Assembly (NCBI GenBank): GCA_949987705.1
Contig: CATLJY010000863.1
Span: 1-64,000, forward strand
Source of the DNA: Thereva unica
Taxonomy: Eukaryota; Arthropoda; Insecta; Diptera; Therevidae
Reading direction: 5' to 3'
Length of the DNA: 64,000 nt
Both the position numbers and the translations under genes were made by a program. How positions within the stretch are numbered: the stretch's first letter is position 1; each line of letters opens with the position of its first letter. The notes under the pieces were generated by a model. The model made no database searches and was not told the origin of the DNA. It was given only the letters and a program-made list of their open reading frames with translations. This document shows, piece by piece, positions 37,707-53,900 of this stretch.

Positions 37707-39730
37707 TCGATGTATGAAACTCAATTTCGATGAATTAAGTGAATTTAACTTATTTTCGATGTATTCGATGAATATAACTTAATTTCGGTGAATTAAGTGA
37801 ATTTAAGTTATTTTCGATGTATTCGATGTATGAAACTCAATTTCGATGAATTAAGTGAATTTAACTTATTTTCGATGTATTCGATGAATGTAACTCAATT
37901 TCGATGAATTAAGTGATTTCAAGTTATTTTCTCGATGTATGAAACTCAATTTCGATGAATTAAGTGAATTTAACTTATTTTCGATGTATTCGATGAATAT
38001 AACTTAATTTCGGTGAATTAAGTGAATTTAAGTTATTTTCGATGTATTCGATGTATGAAACTCAATTTCGATGAATTAAGTGAATTTAACTTATTTTCGA
38101 TGTATTCGATGAATATAACTTAATTTCGGTGAATTAAGTGAATTTAAGTTATTTTCGATGTATTCGATGTATGAAACTCAATTTCGATGAATTAAGTGAA
38201 TTTAACTTATTTTCGATGTATTCGATGAATGTAACTCAATTTCGATGAATTAAGTGATTTCAAGTTATTTTCGATGTATTCGATGTATGAAACTCAATTT
38301 CGATGAATTAAGTGAATTTAACTTATTTTCGATGTATTCGATGAATATAACTTAATTTCGGTGAATTAAGTGAATTTAAGTTATTTTCGATGTATTCGAT
38401 ATATGAAACTCAATTTCGATGAATTAAGTGAATTTAACTTATTTTCGATGCATTCGATGAATGTAACTTAATTTCGATGAATTAAGTGAATTGAACTTAT
38501 TTTCGATGTATTCGATGAATATAACTTAATTTCGGTGAATTAAGTGAATTTAACTTATTTTCGATGAATTCGATGAATGTAACTTGATTTCGATGAATTA
38601 AGTGAATTTAAGTTATTTTCGATGTATTCGATGTATGAAACTCAATTTCGATGAATTAAGTGAATTTAACTTATTTTCGATGTATTCGATGAATGTAACT
38701 TAATTTCGATGAATTAAGTGAATTTAAGTTATTTTCGATGTATTCGATGTATGAAACTCAATTTCGATGAATTAAGTGAATTTAACTTATTTTCGATGTA
38801 TTCGATGAATATAACTTAATTTCGGTGAATTAAGTGAATTTAAGTTATTTTCGATGTATTCGATGTATGAAACTCAATTTCGATGAATTAAGTGAATTTA
38901 ACTTATTTTCGATGTATTCGATGAATGTAACTCAATTTCGATGAATTAAGTGATTTCAAGTTATTTTCTCGATGTATGAAACTCAATTTCGATGAATTAA
39001 GTGAATTTAACTTATTTTCGATGTATTCGATGAATATAACTTAATTTCGGTGAATTAAGTGAATTTAAGTTATTTTCGATGTATTCGATGTATGAAACTC
39101 AATTTCGATGAATTAAGTGAATTTAACTTATTTTCGATGTATTCGATGAATATAACTTAATTTCGGTGAATTAAGTGAATTTAAGTTATTTTCGATGTAT
39201 TCGATGTATGAAACTCAATTTCGATGAATTAAGTGAATTTAACTTATTTTCGATGTATTCGATGAATGTAACTCAATTTCGATGAATTAAGTGATTTCAA
39301 GTTATTTTCGATGTATTCGATGTATGAAACTCAATTTCGATGAATTAAGTGAATTTAACTTATTTTCGATGTATTCGATGAATATAACTTAATTTCGGTG
39401 AATTAAGTGAATTTAAGTTATTTTCGATGTATTCGATATATGAAACTCAATTTCGATGAATTAAGTGAATTTAACTTATTTTCGATGCATTCGATGAATG
39501 TAACTTAGTTTCGATGAATTAAGTGAATTGAACTTATTTTCGATGTATTCGATGAATATAACTTAATTTCGGTGAATTAAGTGAATTTAACTTATTTTCG
39601 ATGAATTCGATGAATGTAACTTGATTTCGATGAATTAAGTGAATTTAAGTTATTTTCGATGTATTCGATGTATGAAACTCAATTTCGATGAATTAAGTGA
39701 ATTTAACTTATTTTCGATGTATTCGATGAA
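37707..39730. repeat. 1,037-bp tandem block (18 monomers minus 7 bp), two copies
   Basis: Copies at about 37707-38743 and 38744-39730 share a peculiar shortened junction TTTTCTCGATG (37927/38964) and TTTTCGATGCATTCG (GATGCA at 38447/39484), each 1,037 bp apart. A further shortened junction lies at 37702, 225 bp (four monomers minus 7) before 37927. The 7-bp loss is thus embedded in nested duplications. Confidence 0.87.
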
Positions 39731-42700
39731 TATAACTTAATTTCGGTGAATTAAGTGAATTTAAGTTATTTTCGATGTATTCGATGTATGAAACTCAATT
39801 TCGATGAATTAAGTGAATTTAACTTATTTTCGATGTATTCGATGAATGTAACTCAATTTCGATGAATTAAGTGATTTCAAGTTATTTTCGATGTATTCGA
39901 TGTATGAAACTCAATTTCGATGAATTAAGTGAATTTAACTTATTTTCGATGTATTCGATGAATGTAACTTAATTTCGATGAATTAAGTGATTTCAAGTTA
40001 TTTTCGATGTATTCGATGAATGTAACTTAATTTCGATGAATTAAGTGAATTTAAGTTATTTTCGATGTATTCGATGTATGAAACTCAATTTCGATGAATT
40101 AAGTGAATTTAACTTATTTTCGATGTATTCGATGAATATAACTTAATTTCGGTGAATTAAGTGAATTTAAGTTATTTTCGATGTATTCGATGTATGAAAC
40201 TCAATTTCGATGAATTAAGTCAATTTAACTTATTTTCGATGTATTCGATGAATGTAACTCAATTTCGATGAATTAAGTGATTTCAAGTTATTTTCGATGT
40301 ATTCGATGAATGTAACTCAATTTCGATGAATTAAGTGAATTGAACTTATTTTCGATGTATTCGATGAATGTAACTTAATTTCGATGAATTAAGTGAATTT
40401 AAGTTATTTTCGATGTATTCGATGTATGAAACTCAATTTCGATGAATTAAGTGAATTTAACTTATTTTCGATGTATTCGATGAATATAACTTAATTTCGG
40501 TGAATTAAGTGAATTTAAGTTATTTTCGATGTATTCGATGTATGAAACTCAATTTCGATGAATTAAGTGAATTTAACTTATTTTCGATGTATTCGATGAA
40601 TGTAACTTAATTTCGATGAATTAAGTGATTTCAAGTTATTTTCGATGTATTCGATGAATGTAACTTAATTTCGATGAATTAAGTGAATTTAAGTTATTTT
40701 CGATGTATTCGATGTATGAAACTCAATTTCGATGAATTAAGTGAATTTAACTTATTTTCGATGTATTCGATGAATGTAACTTAATTTCGATGAATTAAGT
40801 GATTTCAAGTTATTTTCGATGTATTCGATGAATGTAACTCAATTTCGATGAATTAAGTGAATTTAACTTATTTTCGATGTATTCGATGAATATAACTTAA
40901 TTTCGGTGAATTAAGTGAATTTAAGTTATTTTCGATGTATTCGATGAATGTAACTTAATTTCGATGAATTAAGTGATTTCAAGTTATTTTCGATGTATTC
41001 GATGAATGTAACTTAATTTCGATGAATTAAGTGAATTTAAGTTATTTTCGATGTATTCGATGTATGAAACTCAATTTCGATGAATTAAGTGAATTTAACT
41101 TATTTTCGATGTATTCGATGAATGTAACTTAATTTCGATGAATTAAGTGATTTCAAGTTATTTTCGATGTATTCGATGAATGTAACTTAATTTCGATGAA
41201 TTAAGTGAATTTAAGTTATTTTCGATGTTTGAAACTCAATTTCGATGAATTAAATGAATTTAACTTATTTTCGATGTATTCGATGAATGTAACTTAATTT
41301 CGATGAATTAAGTGATTTCAAGTTATTTTCGATGTATTCGATGAATGTAACTTAATTTCGATGAATTAAGTGAATTTAAGTTATTTTCGATGTATTCGAT
41401 GTATGAAACTCAATTTCGATGAATTAAGTGAATTTAACTTATTTTCGATGTATTCGATGAATATAACTTAATTTCGGTGAATTAAGTGAATTTAAGTTAT
41501 TTTCGATGTATTCGATGTATGAAACTCAATTTCGATGAATTAAGTGAATTTAACTTATTTTCGATGTATTCGATGAATGTAACTCAATTTCGATGAATTA
41601 AGTGATTTCAAGTTATTTTCGATGTATTCGATGAATGTAACTTAATTTCGATGAATTAAGTGAATTTAAGTTATTTTCGATGTATTCGATGTATGAAACT
41701 CAATTTCGATGAATTAAGTGAATTTAACTTATTTTCGATGTATTCGATGAATGTAACTTAATTTCGATGAATTAAGTGATTTCAAGTTATTTTCGATGTA
41801 TTCGATGAATGTAACTTAATTTCGATGAATTAAGTGAATTTAAGTTATTTTCGATGTATTCGATGTATGAAACTCAATTTCGATGAATTAAGTGAATTTA
41901 ACTTATTTTCGATGTATTCGATGAATGTAACTTAATTTCGATGAATTAAGTGATTTCAAGTTATTTTCGATGTATTCGATGAATGTAACTCAATTTCGAT
42001 GAATTAAGTGAATTTAACTTATTTTCGATGTATTCGATGAATATAACTTAATTTCGGTGAATTAAGTGAATTTAAGTTATTTTCGATGTATTCGATGAAT
42101 GTAACTTAATTTCGATGAATTAAGTGATTTCAAGTTATTTTCGATGTATTCGATGTATGAAACTCAATTTCGATGAATTAAGTGAATTTAACTTATTTTC
42201 GATGTATTCGATGAATGTAACTTAATTTCGATGAATTAAGTGAATTTAAGTTATTTTCGATGTATTCGATGAATATAACTTAATTTCGGTGAATTAAGTG
42301 AATTTAAGTTATTTTCGATGTATTCGATGAATGTAACTTAATTTCGATGAATTAAGTGATTTCAAGTTATTTTCGATGTATTCGATGTATGAAACTCAAT
42401 TTCGATGAATTAAGTGAATTAAACTTATTTTCGATGTATTCGATGAATGTAACTTAATTTCGATGAATTAAGTGAATTTAACTTATTTTCGATGTATTCG
42501 ATGAATGTAACTTAATTTCGATGAATTAAGTGATTTCAAGTTATTTTCGATGTATTCGATGAATGTAACTCAATTTCGATGAATTAAGTGAATTTAACTT
42601 ATTTTCGATGTATTCGATGAATATAACTTAATTTCGGTGAATTAAGTGAATTTAAGTTATTTTCGATGTATTCGATGAATGTAACTTAATTTCGATGAAT

Positions 42701-43189
42701 TAAGTGATTTCAAGTTATTTTCGATGTATTCGATGTATGAAACTCAATTTCGATGAATTAAGTGAATTTAACTTATTTTCGATGTATTCGATGAATGTAA
42801 CTTAATTTCGATGAATTAAGTGAATTTAACTTATTTTCGATGTATTCGATGAATGTAACTTAATTTCGATGAATTAAGTGAATTTAAGTTATTTTCGATG
42901 TATTCGATGAATGTAACTCAATTTCGATGAATTAAGTGAATTTAACTTATTTTCGATGTATTCGATGAATGTAACTTAATTTCGATGAATTAAGTGAATT
43001 TAAGTTATTTTCGATGTATTCGATGAATGTAACTCAATTTCGATGAATTAAGTGAATTGAACTTATTTTCGATGTATTCGATGAATGTAACTTAATTTCG
43101 ATGAATTAAGTGATTTCAAGTTATTTTCGATGAATTCGATGAATGTAACTTGATTTCGATGAATTAAGTGAATTGAACTTATTTTCGAT

Positions 43190-46100
43190 GTATTCGATGA
43201 ATGTAACTTAATTTCGATGAATTAAGTGATTTCAAGTTATTTTCGATGTATTCGATGAATGTAACTTAATTTCGATGAATTAAGTGAATTTAAGTTATTT
43301 TCGATGTATTCGATGTATGAAACTCAATTTCGATGAATTAAGTGAATTTAACTTATTTTCGATGTATTCGATGAATGTAACTTAATTTCGATGAATTAAG
43401 TGATTTCAAGTTATTTTCGATGTATTCGATGAATGTAACTTAATTTCGATGAATTAAGTGAATTTAAGTTATTTTCGATGTATTCGATGTATGAAACTCA
43501 ATTTCGATGAATTAAGTGAATTGAACTTATTTTCGATGTATTCGATGAATGTAACTTAATCTCGATGAATTAAGTGATTTCAAGTTATTTTCGATGTATT
43601 CGATGAATGTAACTTAATTTCGATGAATTAAGTGAATTTAACTTATTTTCGATGTATTCGATGAATGTAACTTAATTTCGATGAATTAAGTGAATTTAAG
43701 TTATTTTCGATGTATTCGATGTATGAAACTCAATTTCGATGAATTAAGTGAATTTAACTTATTATCGATGTATTCGATGAATGTAACTCAATTTCGATGA
43801 ATTAAGTGAATTTAACTTATTTTCGATGTATTCGATGAATGTAACTTAATTTCGATGAATTAAGTGAATTTAAGTTATTTTCGATGTATTCGATGAATGT
43901 AACTCAATTTCGATGAATTAAGTGAATTGAACTTATTTTCGATGTATTCGATGAATGTAACTTAATTTCGATGAATTAAGTGATTTCAAGTTATTTTCGA
44001 TGAATTCGATGAATGTAACTTGATTTCGATGAATTAAGTGAATTGAACTTATTTTCGATGTATTCGATGAATGTAACTTAATTTCGATGAATTAAGTGAT
44101 TTCAAGTTATTTTCGATGTATTCGATGAATGTAACTTAATTTCGATGAATTAAGTGAATTTAAGTTATTTTCGATGTATTCGATGTATGAAACTCAATTT
44201 CGATGAATTAAGTGAATTTAACTTATTTTCGATGTATTCGATGAATGTAACTTAATTTCGATGAATTAAGTGAATTTAACTTATTTTCGATGTATTCGAT
44301 GAATATAACTTAATTTCGGTGAATTAAGTGAATTTAAGTTATTTTCGATGTATTCGATATATGAAACTAAATTTCGATGAATTAAGTGAATTTAACTTAT
44401 TTTCGATGTATTCGATGAATGTAACTTAATTTCGATGAATTAAGTGAATTGAACTTATTTTCGATGTATTCGATGAATATAACTTAATTTCGGTGAATTA
44501 AGTGAATTTAAGTTATTTTCGATGTATTCGATGAATGTAACTTAATTTCGATGAATTAAGTGAATTTAACTTATTTTCGATGTATTTGATGAATGTAACT
44601 CAATTTCGATGAATTAAGTGAATTGAACTTATTTTCGATGTATTCGATGAATGTAACTTAATTTCGATGAATTAAGTGAATTTAAGTTATTTTCGATGTA
44701 TTCGATGTATGAAACTCAATTTCGATGAATTAAGTGAATTTAACTTATTTTCGATGTATTCGATGAATGTAACTTAATTTCGATGAATTAAGTGATTTCA
44801 AGTTATTTTCGATGTATTCGATGAATGTAACTTAATTTCGATGAATTAAGTGAATTTAAGTTATTTTCGATGTATTCGATGTATGAAACTCAATTTCGAT
44901 GAATTAAGTGAATTTAAGTTATTTTCGATGTATTCGATGTATGAAACTCAATTTCGATGAATTAAGTGAATTTAACTTATTTTCGATGTATTCGATGAAT
45001 GTAACTTAATTTCGATGAATTAAGTGATTTCAAGTTATTTTCGATGTATTCGATGAATGTAACTCAATTTCGATGAATTAAGTGAATTTAACTTATTTTC
45101 GATGTATTCGATGAATATAACTTAATTTCGGTGAATTAAGTGAATTTAAGTTATTTTCGATGTATTCGATGAATGTAACTTAATTTCGATGAATTAAGTG
45201 ATTTCAAGTTATTTTCGATGTATTCGATGAATGTAACTTAATTTCGATGAATTAAGTGAATTTAAGTTATTTTCGATGCATTCGATGTATGAAACTCAAT
45301 TTCGATGAATTAAGTGAATTTAACTTATTTTCGATGTATTCGATGAATGTAACTTAATTTCGATGAATTAAGTGATTTCAAGTTATTTTCGATGTATTCG
45401 ATGAATGTAACTTAATTTGGATGAATTAAGTGAATTTAAGTAATTTTCGATGTATGAAACTCAATTTCGATGAATTAAATGAATTTAACTTATTTTCGAT
45501 GTATTCGATGAATGTAACTTAATTTCGATGAATTAAGTGATTTCAAATTATTTTCGATGTATTCGATGAATGTAACTTAATTTCGATGAATTAAGTGAAT
45601 TTAAGTTATTTTCGATGTATTCGATGTATGAAACTCAATTTCGATGAATTAAGTGAATTTAACTTATTTTCGATGTATTCGATGAATGTAACTTAATTTC
45701 GATGAATTAAGTGATTTCAAGTTATTTTCGATGTATTCGATGAATGTAACTTAATTTCGATGAATTAAGTGAATTTAAGTTATTTTCGATGTATTCGATG
45801 TATGAAACTCAATTTCGATGAATTAAGTGAATTGAACTTATTTTCGATGTATTCGATGAATGTAACTTAATCTCGATGAATTAAGTGATTTCAAGTTATT
45901 TTCGATGTATTCGATGAATGTAACTTAATTTCGATGAATTAAGTGAATTTAACTTATTTTCGATGTATTCGATGAATGTAACTTAATTTCGATGAATTAA
46001 GTGAATTTAAGTTATTTTCGATGTATTCGATGTATGAAACTCAATTTCGATGAATTAAGTGAATTTAACTTATTATCGATGTATTCGATGAATGTAACTC

Positions 46101-47990
46101 AATTTCGATGAATTAAGTGAATTTAACTTATTTTCGATGTATTCGATGAATGTAACTTAATTTCGATGAATTAAGTGAATTTAAGTTATTTTCGATGTAT
46201 TCGATGAATGTAACTCAATTTCGATGAATTAAGTGAATTGAACTTATTTTCGATGTATTCGATGAATGTAACTTAATTTCGATGAATTAAGTGATTTCAA
46301 GTTATTTTCGATGAATTCGATGAATGTAACTTGATTTCGATGAATTAAGTGAATTGAACTTATTTTCGATGTATTCGATGAATGTAACTTAATTTCGATG
46401 AATTAAGTGATTTCAAGTTATTTTCGATGTATTCGATGAATGTAACTTAATTTCGATGAATTAAGTGAATTTAAGTTATTTTCGATGTATTCGATGTATG
46501 AAACTCAATTTCGATGAATTAAGTGAATTTAACTTATTTTCGATGTATTCGATGAATGTAACTTAATTTCGATGAATTAAGTGAATTTAACTTATTTTCG
46601 ATGTATTCGATGAATATAACTTAATTTCGGTGAATTAAGTGAATTTAAGTTATTTTCGATGTATTCGATATATGAAACTAAATTTCGATGAATTAAGTGA
46701 ATTTAACTTATTTTCGATGTATTCGATGAATGTAACTTAATTTCGATGAATTAAGTGAATTGAACTTATTTTCGATGTATTCGATGAATATAACTTAATT
46801 TCGGTGAATTAAGTGAATTTAAGTTATTTTCGATGTATTCGATGAATGTAACTTAATTTCGATGAATTAAGTGAATTTAACTTATTTTCGATGTATTTGA
46901 TGAATGTAACTCAATTTCGATGAATTAAGTGAATTGAACTTATTTTCGATGTATTCGATGAATGTAACTTAATTTCGATGAATTAAGTGAATTTAAGTTA
47001 TTTTCGATGTATTCGATGTATGAAACTCAATTTCGATGAATTAAGTGAATTTAACTTATTTTCGATGTATTCGATGAATGTAACTTAATTTCGATGAATT
47101 AAGTGATTTCAAGTTATTTTCGATGTATTCGATGAATGTAACTTAATTTCGATGAATTAAGTGAATTTAAGTTATTTTCGATGTATTCGATGTATGAAAC
47201 TCAATTTCGATGAATTAAGTGAATTTAAGTTATTTTCGATGTATTCGATGTATGAAACTCAATTTCGATGAATTAAGTGAATTTAACTTATTTTCGATGT
47301 ATTCGATGAATGTAACTTAATTTCGATGAATTAAGTGATTTCAAGTTATTTTCGATGTATTCGATGAATGTAACTCAATTTCGATGAATTAAGTGAATTT
47401 AACTTATTTTCGATGTATTCGATGAATATAACTTAATTTCGGTGAATTAAGTGAATTTAAGTTATTTTCGATGTATTCGATGAATGTAACTTAATTTCGA
47501 TGAATTAAGTGATTTCAAGTTATTTTCGATGTATTCGATGAATGTAACTTAATTTCGATGAATTAAGTGAATTTAAGTTATTTTCGATGTATTCGATGTA
47601 TGAAACTCAATTTCGATGAATTAAGTGAATTTAACTTATTTTCGATGTATTCGATGAATGTAACTTAATTTCGATGAATTAAGTGATTTCAAGTTATTTT
47701 CGATGTATTCGATGAATGTAACTTAATTTGGATGAATTAAGTGAATTTAAGTAATTTTCGATGTATGAAACTCAATTTCGATGAATTAAATGAATTTAAC
47801 TTATTTTCGATGAATTCGATGAATGTAACTTAATTTCGATGAATTAAGTGATTTCAAATTATTTTCGATGTATTCGATGAATGTAACTTAATTTCGATGA
47901 ATTAAGTGAATTTAAGTTATTTTCGATGTATTCGATGTATGAAACTCAATTTCGATGAATTAAGTGAATTTAACTTATTTTCGATGTATT
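43190..47990. repeat. 2,311-bp tandem block (40 monomers minus 9 bp), two copies
   Basis: Markers 2,311 bp apart include TATTATCGAT (43760/46071), AATCTCGATG (about 43559/45870), TATGAAACTAAATTTCG (44360/46671) and AATTTGGATGAATTAAG with AAGTAATTTTCG (45417/47728). The 9-bp term reflects the shortened GATGTATGAAAC junction after each TTGGATG monomer. The same TTGGATG cassette recurs at about 48531, 50494 and 54651. Confidence 0.87.
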
Positions 47991-50900
47991 CGATGAATAT
48001 AACTTAATTTCGGTGAATTAAGTGAATTTAAGTTATTTTCGATGTATTCGATGTATGAAACTCAATTTCGATGAATTAAGTGAATTTAACTTATTTTCGA
48101 TGTATTCGATGAATGTAACTCAATTTCGATGAATTAAGTGATTTCAAGTTATTTTCGATGTATTCGATGAATGTAACTTAATTTCGATGAATTAAGTGAA
48201 TTTAAGTTATTTTCGATGTATTCGATGTATGAAACTCAATTTCGATGAATTAAGTGAATTTAACTTATTTTCGATGTATTCGATGAATGTAACTTAATTT
48301 CGATGAATTAAGTGATTTCAAGTTATTTTCGATGTATTCGATGAATGTAACTTAATTTCGATGAATTAAGTGAATTTAAGTTATTTTCGATGTATTCGAT
48401 GTATGAAACTCAATTTCGATGAATTAAGTGAATTTAACTTATTTTCGATGTATTCGATGAATGTAACTTAATTTCGATGAATTAAGTGATTTCAAGTTAT
48501 TTTCGATGTATTCGATGAATGTAACTTAATTTGGATGAATTAAGTGAATTAAAGTAATTTTCGATGTATGAAACTCAATTTCGATGAATTAAATGAATTT
48601 AACTTATTTTCGATGTATTCGATGAATGTAACTTAATTTCGATGAATTAAGTGATTTCAAATTATTTTCGATGTATTCGATGTATGAAACTCAATTTCGA
48701 TGAATTAAGTGAATTTAACTTATTTTCGATGTATTCGATGAATGTAACTTAATTTCGATGAATTAAGTGATTTCAAGTTATTTTCGATGTATTCGATGAA
48801 TGTAACTTAATTTCGATGAATTAAGTGAATTTAAGTTATTTTCGATGTATTCGATGTATGAAACTCAATTTCGATGAATTAAGTGAATTTAACTTATTTT
48901 CGATGTATTCGATGAATATAACTTAATTTCGGTGAATTAAGTGAATTTAAGTTATTTTCGATGTATTCGATGTATGAAACTCAATTTCGATGAATTAAGT
49001 GAATTTAACTTATTTTCGATGTATTCGATGAATGTAACTCAATTTCGATGAATTAAGTGATTTCAAGTTATTTTCGATGAATTCGATGAATGTAACTTGA
49101 TTTCGATGAATTAAGTGAATTGAACTTATTTTCGATGTATTCGATGAATGTAACTTAATTTCGATGAATTAAGTGATTTCAAGTTATTTTCGATGTATTC
49201 GATGAATGTAACTTAATTTCGATGAATTAAGTGAATTTAAGTTATTTTCGATGTATTCGATGTATGAAACTCAATTTCGATGAATTAAGTGAATTTAACT
49301 TATTTTCGATGTATTCGATGAATGTAACTTAATTTCGATGAATTAAGTGAATTTAACTTATTTTCGATGTATTCGATGAATATAACTTAATTTCGGTGAA
49401 TTAAGTGAATTTAAGTTATTTTCGATGTATTCGATATATGAAACTAAATTTCGATGAATTAAGTGAATTTAACTTATTTTCGATGTATTCGATGAATGTA
49501 ACTTAATTTCGATGAATTAAGTGAATTGAACATATTTTCGATGTATTCGATGAATATAACTTAATTTCGGTGAATTAAGTGAATTTAAGTTATTTTCGAT
49601 GTATTCGATGAATGTAACTTAATTTCGATGAATTAAGTGAATTTAACTTATTTTCGATGTATTTGATGAATGTAACTCAATTTCGATGAATTAAGTGAAT
49701 TGAACTTATTTTCGATGTATTCGATGAATGTAACTTAATTTCGATGAATTAAGTGAATTTAAGTTATTTTCGATGTATTCGATGTATGAAACTCAATTTC
49801 GATGAATTAAGTGAATTTAACTTATTTTCGATGTATTCGATGAATGTAACTTAATTTCGATGAATTAAGTGATTTCAAGTTATTTTCGATGTATTCGATG
49901 AATGTAACTTAATTTCGATGAATTAAGTGAATTTAAGTTATTTTCGATGTATTCGATGTATGAAACTCAATTTCGATGAATTAAGTGAATTTAAGTTATT
50001 TTCGATGTATTCGATGTATGAAACTCAATTTCGATGAATTAAGTGAATTTAACTTATTTTCGATGTATTCGATGAATGTAACTTAATTTCGATGAATTAA
50101 GTGATTTCAAGTTATTTTCGATGTATTCGATGAATGTAACTCAATTTCGATGAATTAAGTGAATTTAACTTATTTTCGATGTATTCGATGAATATAACTT
50201 AATTTCGGTGAATTAAGTGAATTTAAGTTATTTTCGATGTATTCGATGAATGTAACTTAATTTCGATGAATTAAGTGATTTCAAGTTATTTTCGATGTAT
50301 TCGATGAATGTAACTTAATTTCGATGAATTAAGTGAATTTAAGTTATTTTCGATGTATTCGATGTATGAAACTCAATTTCGATGAATTAAGTGAATTTAA
50401 CTTATTTTCGATGTATTCGATGAATGTAACTTAATTTCGATGAATTAAGTGATTTCAAGTTATTTTCGATGTATTCGATGAATGTAACTTAATTTGGATG
50501 AATTAAGTGAATTTAAGTAATTTTCGATGTATGAAACTCAATTTCGATGAATTAAATGAATTTAACTTATTTTCGAGGTATTCGATGAATGTAACTTAAT
50601 TTCGATGAATTAAGTGATTTCAAATTATTTTCGATGTATTCGATGAATGTAACTTAATTTCGATGAATTAAGTGAATTTAAGTTATTTTCGATGTATTCG
50701 ATGTATGAAACTCAATTTCGATGAATTAAGTGAATTTAACTTATTTTCGATGTATTCGATGAATATAACTTAATTTCGGTGAATTAAGTGAATTTAAGTT
50801 ATTTTCGATGTATTCGATGTATGAAACTCAATTTCGATGAATTAAGTGAATTTAACTTATTTTCGATGTATTCGATGAATGTAACTCAATTTCGATGAAT

Positions 50901-53900
50901 TAAGTGATTTCAAGTTATTTTCGATGTATTCGATGAATGTAACTTAATTTCGATGAATTAAGTGAATTTAAGTTATTTTCGATGTATTCGATGTATGAAA
51001 CTCAATTTCGATGAATTAAGTGAATTTAACTTATTTTCGATGTATTCGATGAATGTAACTTAATTTCGATGAATTAAGTGATTTCAAGTTATTTTCGATG
51101 TATTCGATGAATGTAACTTAATTTCGATGAATTAAGTGAATTTAAGTTATTTTCGATGTATTCGATGTATGAAACTCAATTTCGATGAATTAAGTGAATT
51201 TAACTTATTTTCGATGTATTCGATGAATGTAACTTAATTTCGATGAATTAAGTGATTTCAAGTTATTTTCGATGTATTCGATGAATGTAACTCAATTTCG
51301 ATGAATTAAGTGAATTTAACTTATTTTCGATGTATTCGATGAATATAACTTAATTTCGGTGAATTAAGTGAATTTAAGTTATTTTCGATGTATTCGATGA
51401 ATGTAACTTAATTTCGATGAATTAAGTGATTTCAAGTTATTTTCGATGTATTCGATGTATGAAACTCAATTTCGATGAATTAAGTGAATTTAACTTATTT
51501 TCGATGTATTCGATGAATGTAACTTAATTTCGATGAATTAAGTGAATTTAAGTTATTTTCGATGTATTCGATGAATATAACTTAATTTCGGTGAATTAAG
51601 TGAATTTAAGTTATTTTCGATGTATTCGATGAATGTAACTTAATTTCGATGAATTAAGTGATTTCAAGTTATTTTCGATGTATTCGATGTATGAAACTCA
51701 ATTTCGATGAATTAAGTGAATTTAACTTATTTTCGATGTATTCGATGAATGTAACTTAATTTCGATGAATTAAGTGAATTTAACTTATTTTCGATGTATT
51801 CGATGAATGTAACTTAATTTCGATGAATTAAGTGATTTCAAGTTATTTTCGATGTATTCGATGAATGTAACTCAATTTCGATGAATTAAGTGAATTTAAC
51901 TTATTTTCGATGTATTCGATGAATATAACTTAATTTCGGTGAATTAAGTGAATTTAAGTTATTTTCGATGTATTCGATGAATGTAACTTAATTTCGATGA
52001 ATTAAGTGATTTCAAGTTATTTTCGATGTATTCGATGTATGAAACTCAATTTCGATGAATTAAGTGCATTTAACTTATTTTCGATGTATTCGATGAATGT
52101 AACTTAATTTCGATGAATTAAGTGAATTTAACTTATTTTCGATGTATTCGATGAATGTAACTTAATTTCGATGAATTAAGTGAATTTAAGTTATTTTCGA
52201 TGTATTCGATGAATGTAACTCAATTTCGATGAATTAAGTGAATTTAACTTATTTTCGATGTATTCGATGAATGTAACTTAATTTCGATGAATTAAGTGAA
52301 TTTAAGTTATTTTCGATGTATTCGATGAATGTAACTCAATTTCGATGAATTAAGTGAATTGAACTTATTTTCGATGTATTCGATGAATGTAACTTAATTT
52401 CGATGAATTAAGTGATTTCAAGTTATTTTCGATGAATTCGATGAATGTAACTTGATTTCGATGAATTAAGTGAATTGACTTATTTTCGATGTATTCGATG
52501 AATGTAACTTAATTTCGATGAATTAAGTGATTTCAAGTTATTTTCGATGAATGTAACTTAATTTCGATGAATTAAGTGATTTCAAGTTATTTTCGATGTA
52601 TTCGATGAATGTAACTTAATTTCGATGAATTAAGTGAATTTAAGTTATTTTCGATGTATTCGATGTATGAAACTCAATTTCGATGAATTAAGTGAATTGA
52701 ACTTATTTTCGATGTATTCGATGAATGTAACTTAATTTCGATGAATTAAGTGATTTCAAGTTATTTTCGATGTATTCGATGAATGTAACTTAATTTCGAT
52801 GAATTAAGTGAATTTAACTTATTTTCGATGTATTCGATGAATGTAACTTAATTTCGATGAATTAAGTGAATTTAAGTTATTTTCGATGTATTCGATGTAT
52901 GAAACTCAATTTCGATGAATTAAGTGAATTTAACTTATTATCGATGTATTCGATGAATGTAACTCAATTTCGATGAATTAAGTGAATTTAACTTATTTTC
53001 GATGTATTCGATGAATGTAACTTAATTTCGATGAATTAAGTGAATTTAAGTTATTTTCGATGTATTCGATGAATGTAACTCAATTTCGATGAATTAAGTG
53101 AATTGAACTTATTTTCGATGTATTCGATGAATGTAACTTAATTTCGATGAATTAAGTGATTTCAAGTTATTTTCGATGAATTCGATGAATGTAACTTGAT
53201 GTCGATGAATTAAGTGAATTGAACTTATTTTCGATGTATTCGATGAATGTAACTTAATTTCGATGAATTAAGTGATTTCAAGTTATTTTCGATGTATTCG
53301 ATGAATGTAACTTAATTTCGATGAATTAAGTGAATTTAAGTTATTTTCGATGTATTCGATGTATGAAACTCAATTTCGATGAATTAAGTGAATTTAACTT
53401 ATTTTCGATGTATTCGATGAATGTAACTTAATTTCGATGAATTAAGTGAATTTAACTTATTTTCGATGTATTCGATGAATATAACTTAATTTCGGTGAAT
53501 TAAGTGAATTTAAGTTATTTTCGATGTATTCGATATATGAAACTCAATTTCGATGAATTAAGTGAATTTAACTTATTTTCGATGTATTCGATGAATGTAA
53601 CTTAATTTCGATGAATTAAGTGAATTGAACTTATTTTCGATGTATTCGATGAATATAACTTAATTTCGGTGAATTAAGTGAATTTAAGTTATTTTCGATG
53701 TATTCGATGAATGTAACTTAATTTCGATGAATTAAGTGAATTTAACTTATTTTCGATGTATTTGATGAATGTAACTCAATTTCGATGAATTAAGTGAATT
53801 GAACTTATTTTCGATGTATTCGATGAATGTAACTTAATTTCGATGAATTAAGTGAATTTAAGTTATTTTCGATGTATTCGATGTATGAAACTCAATTTCG

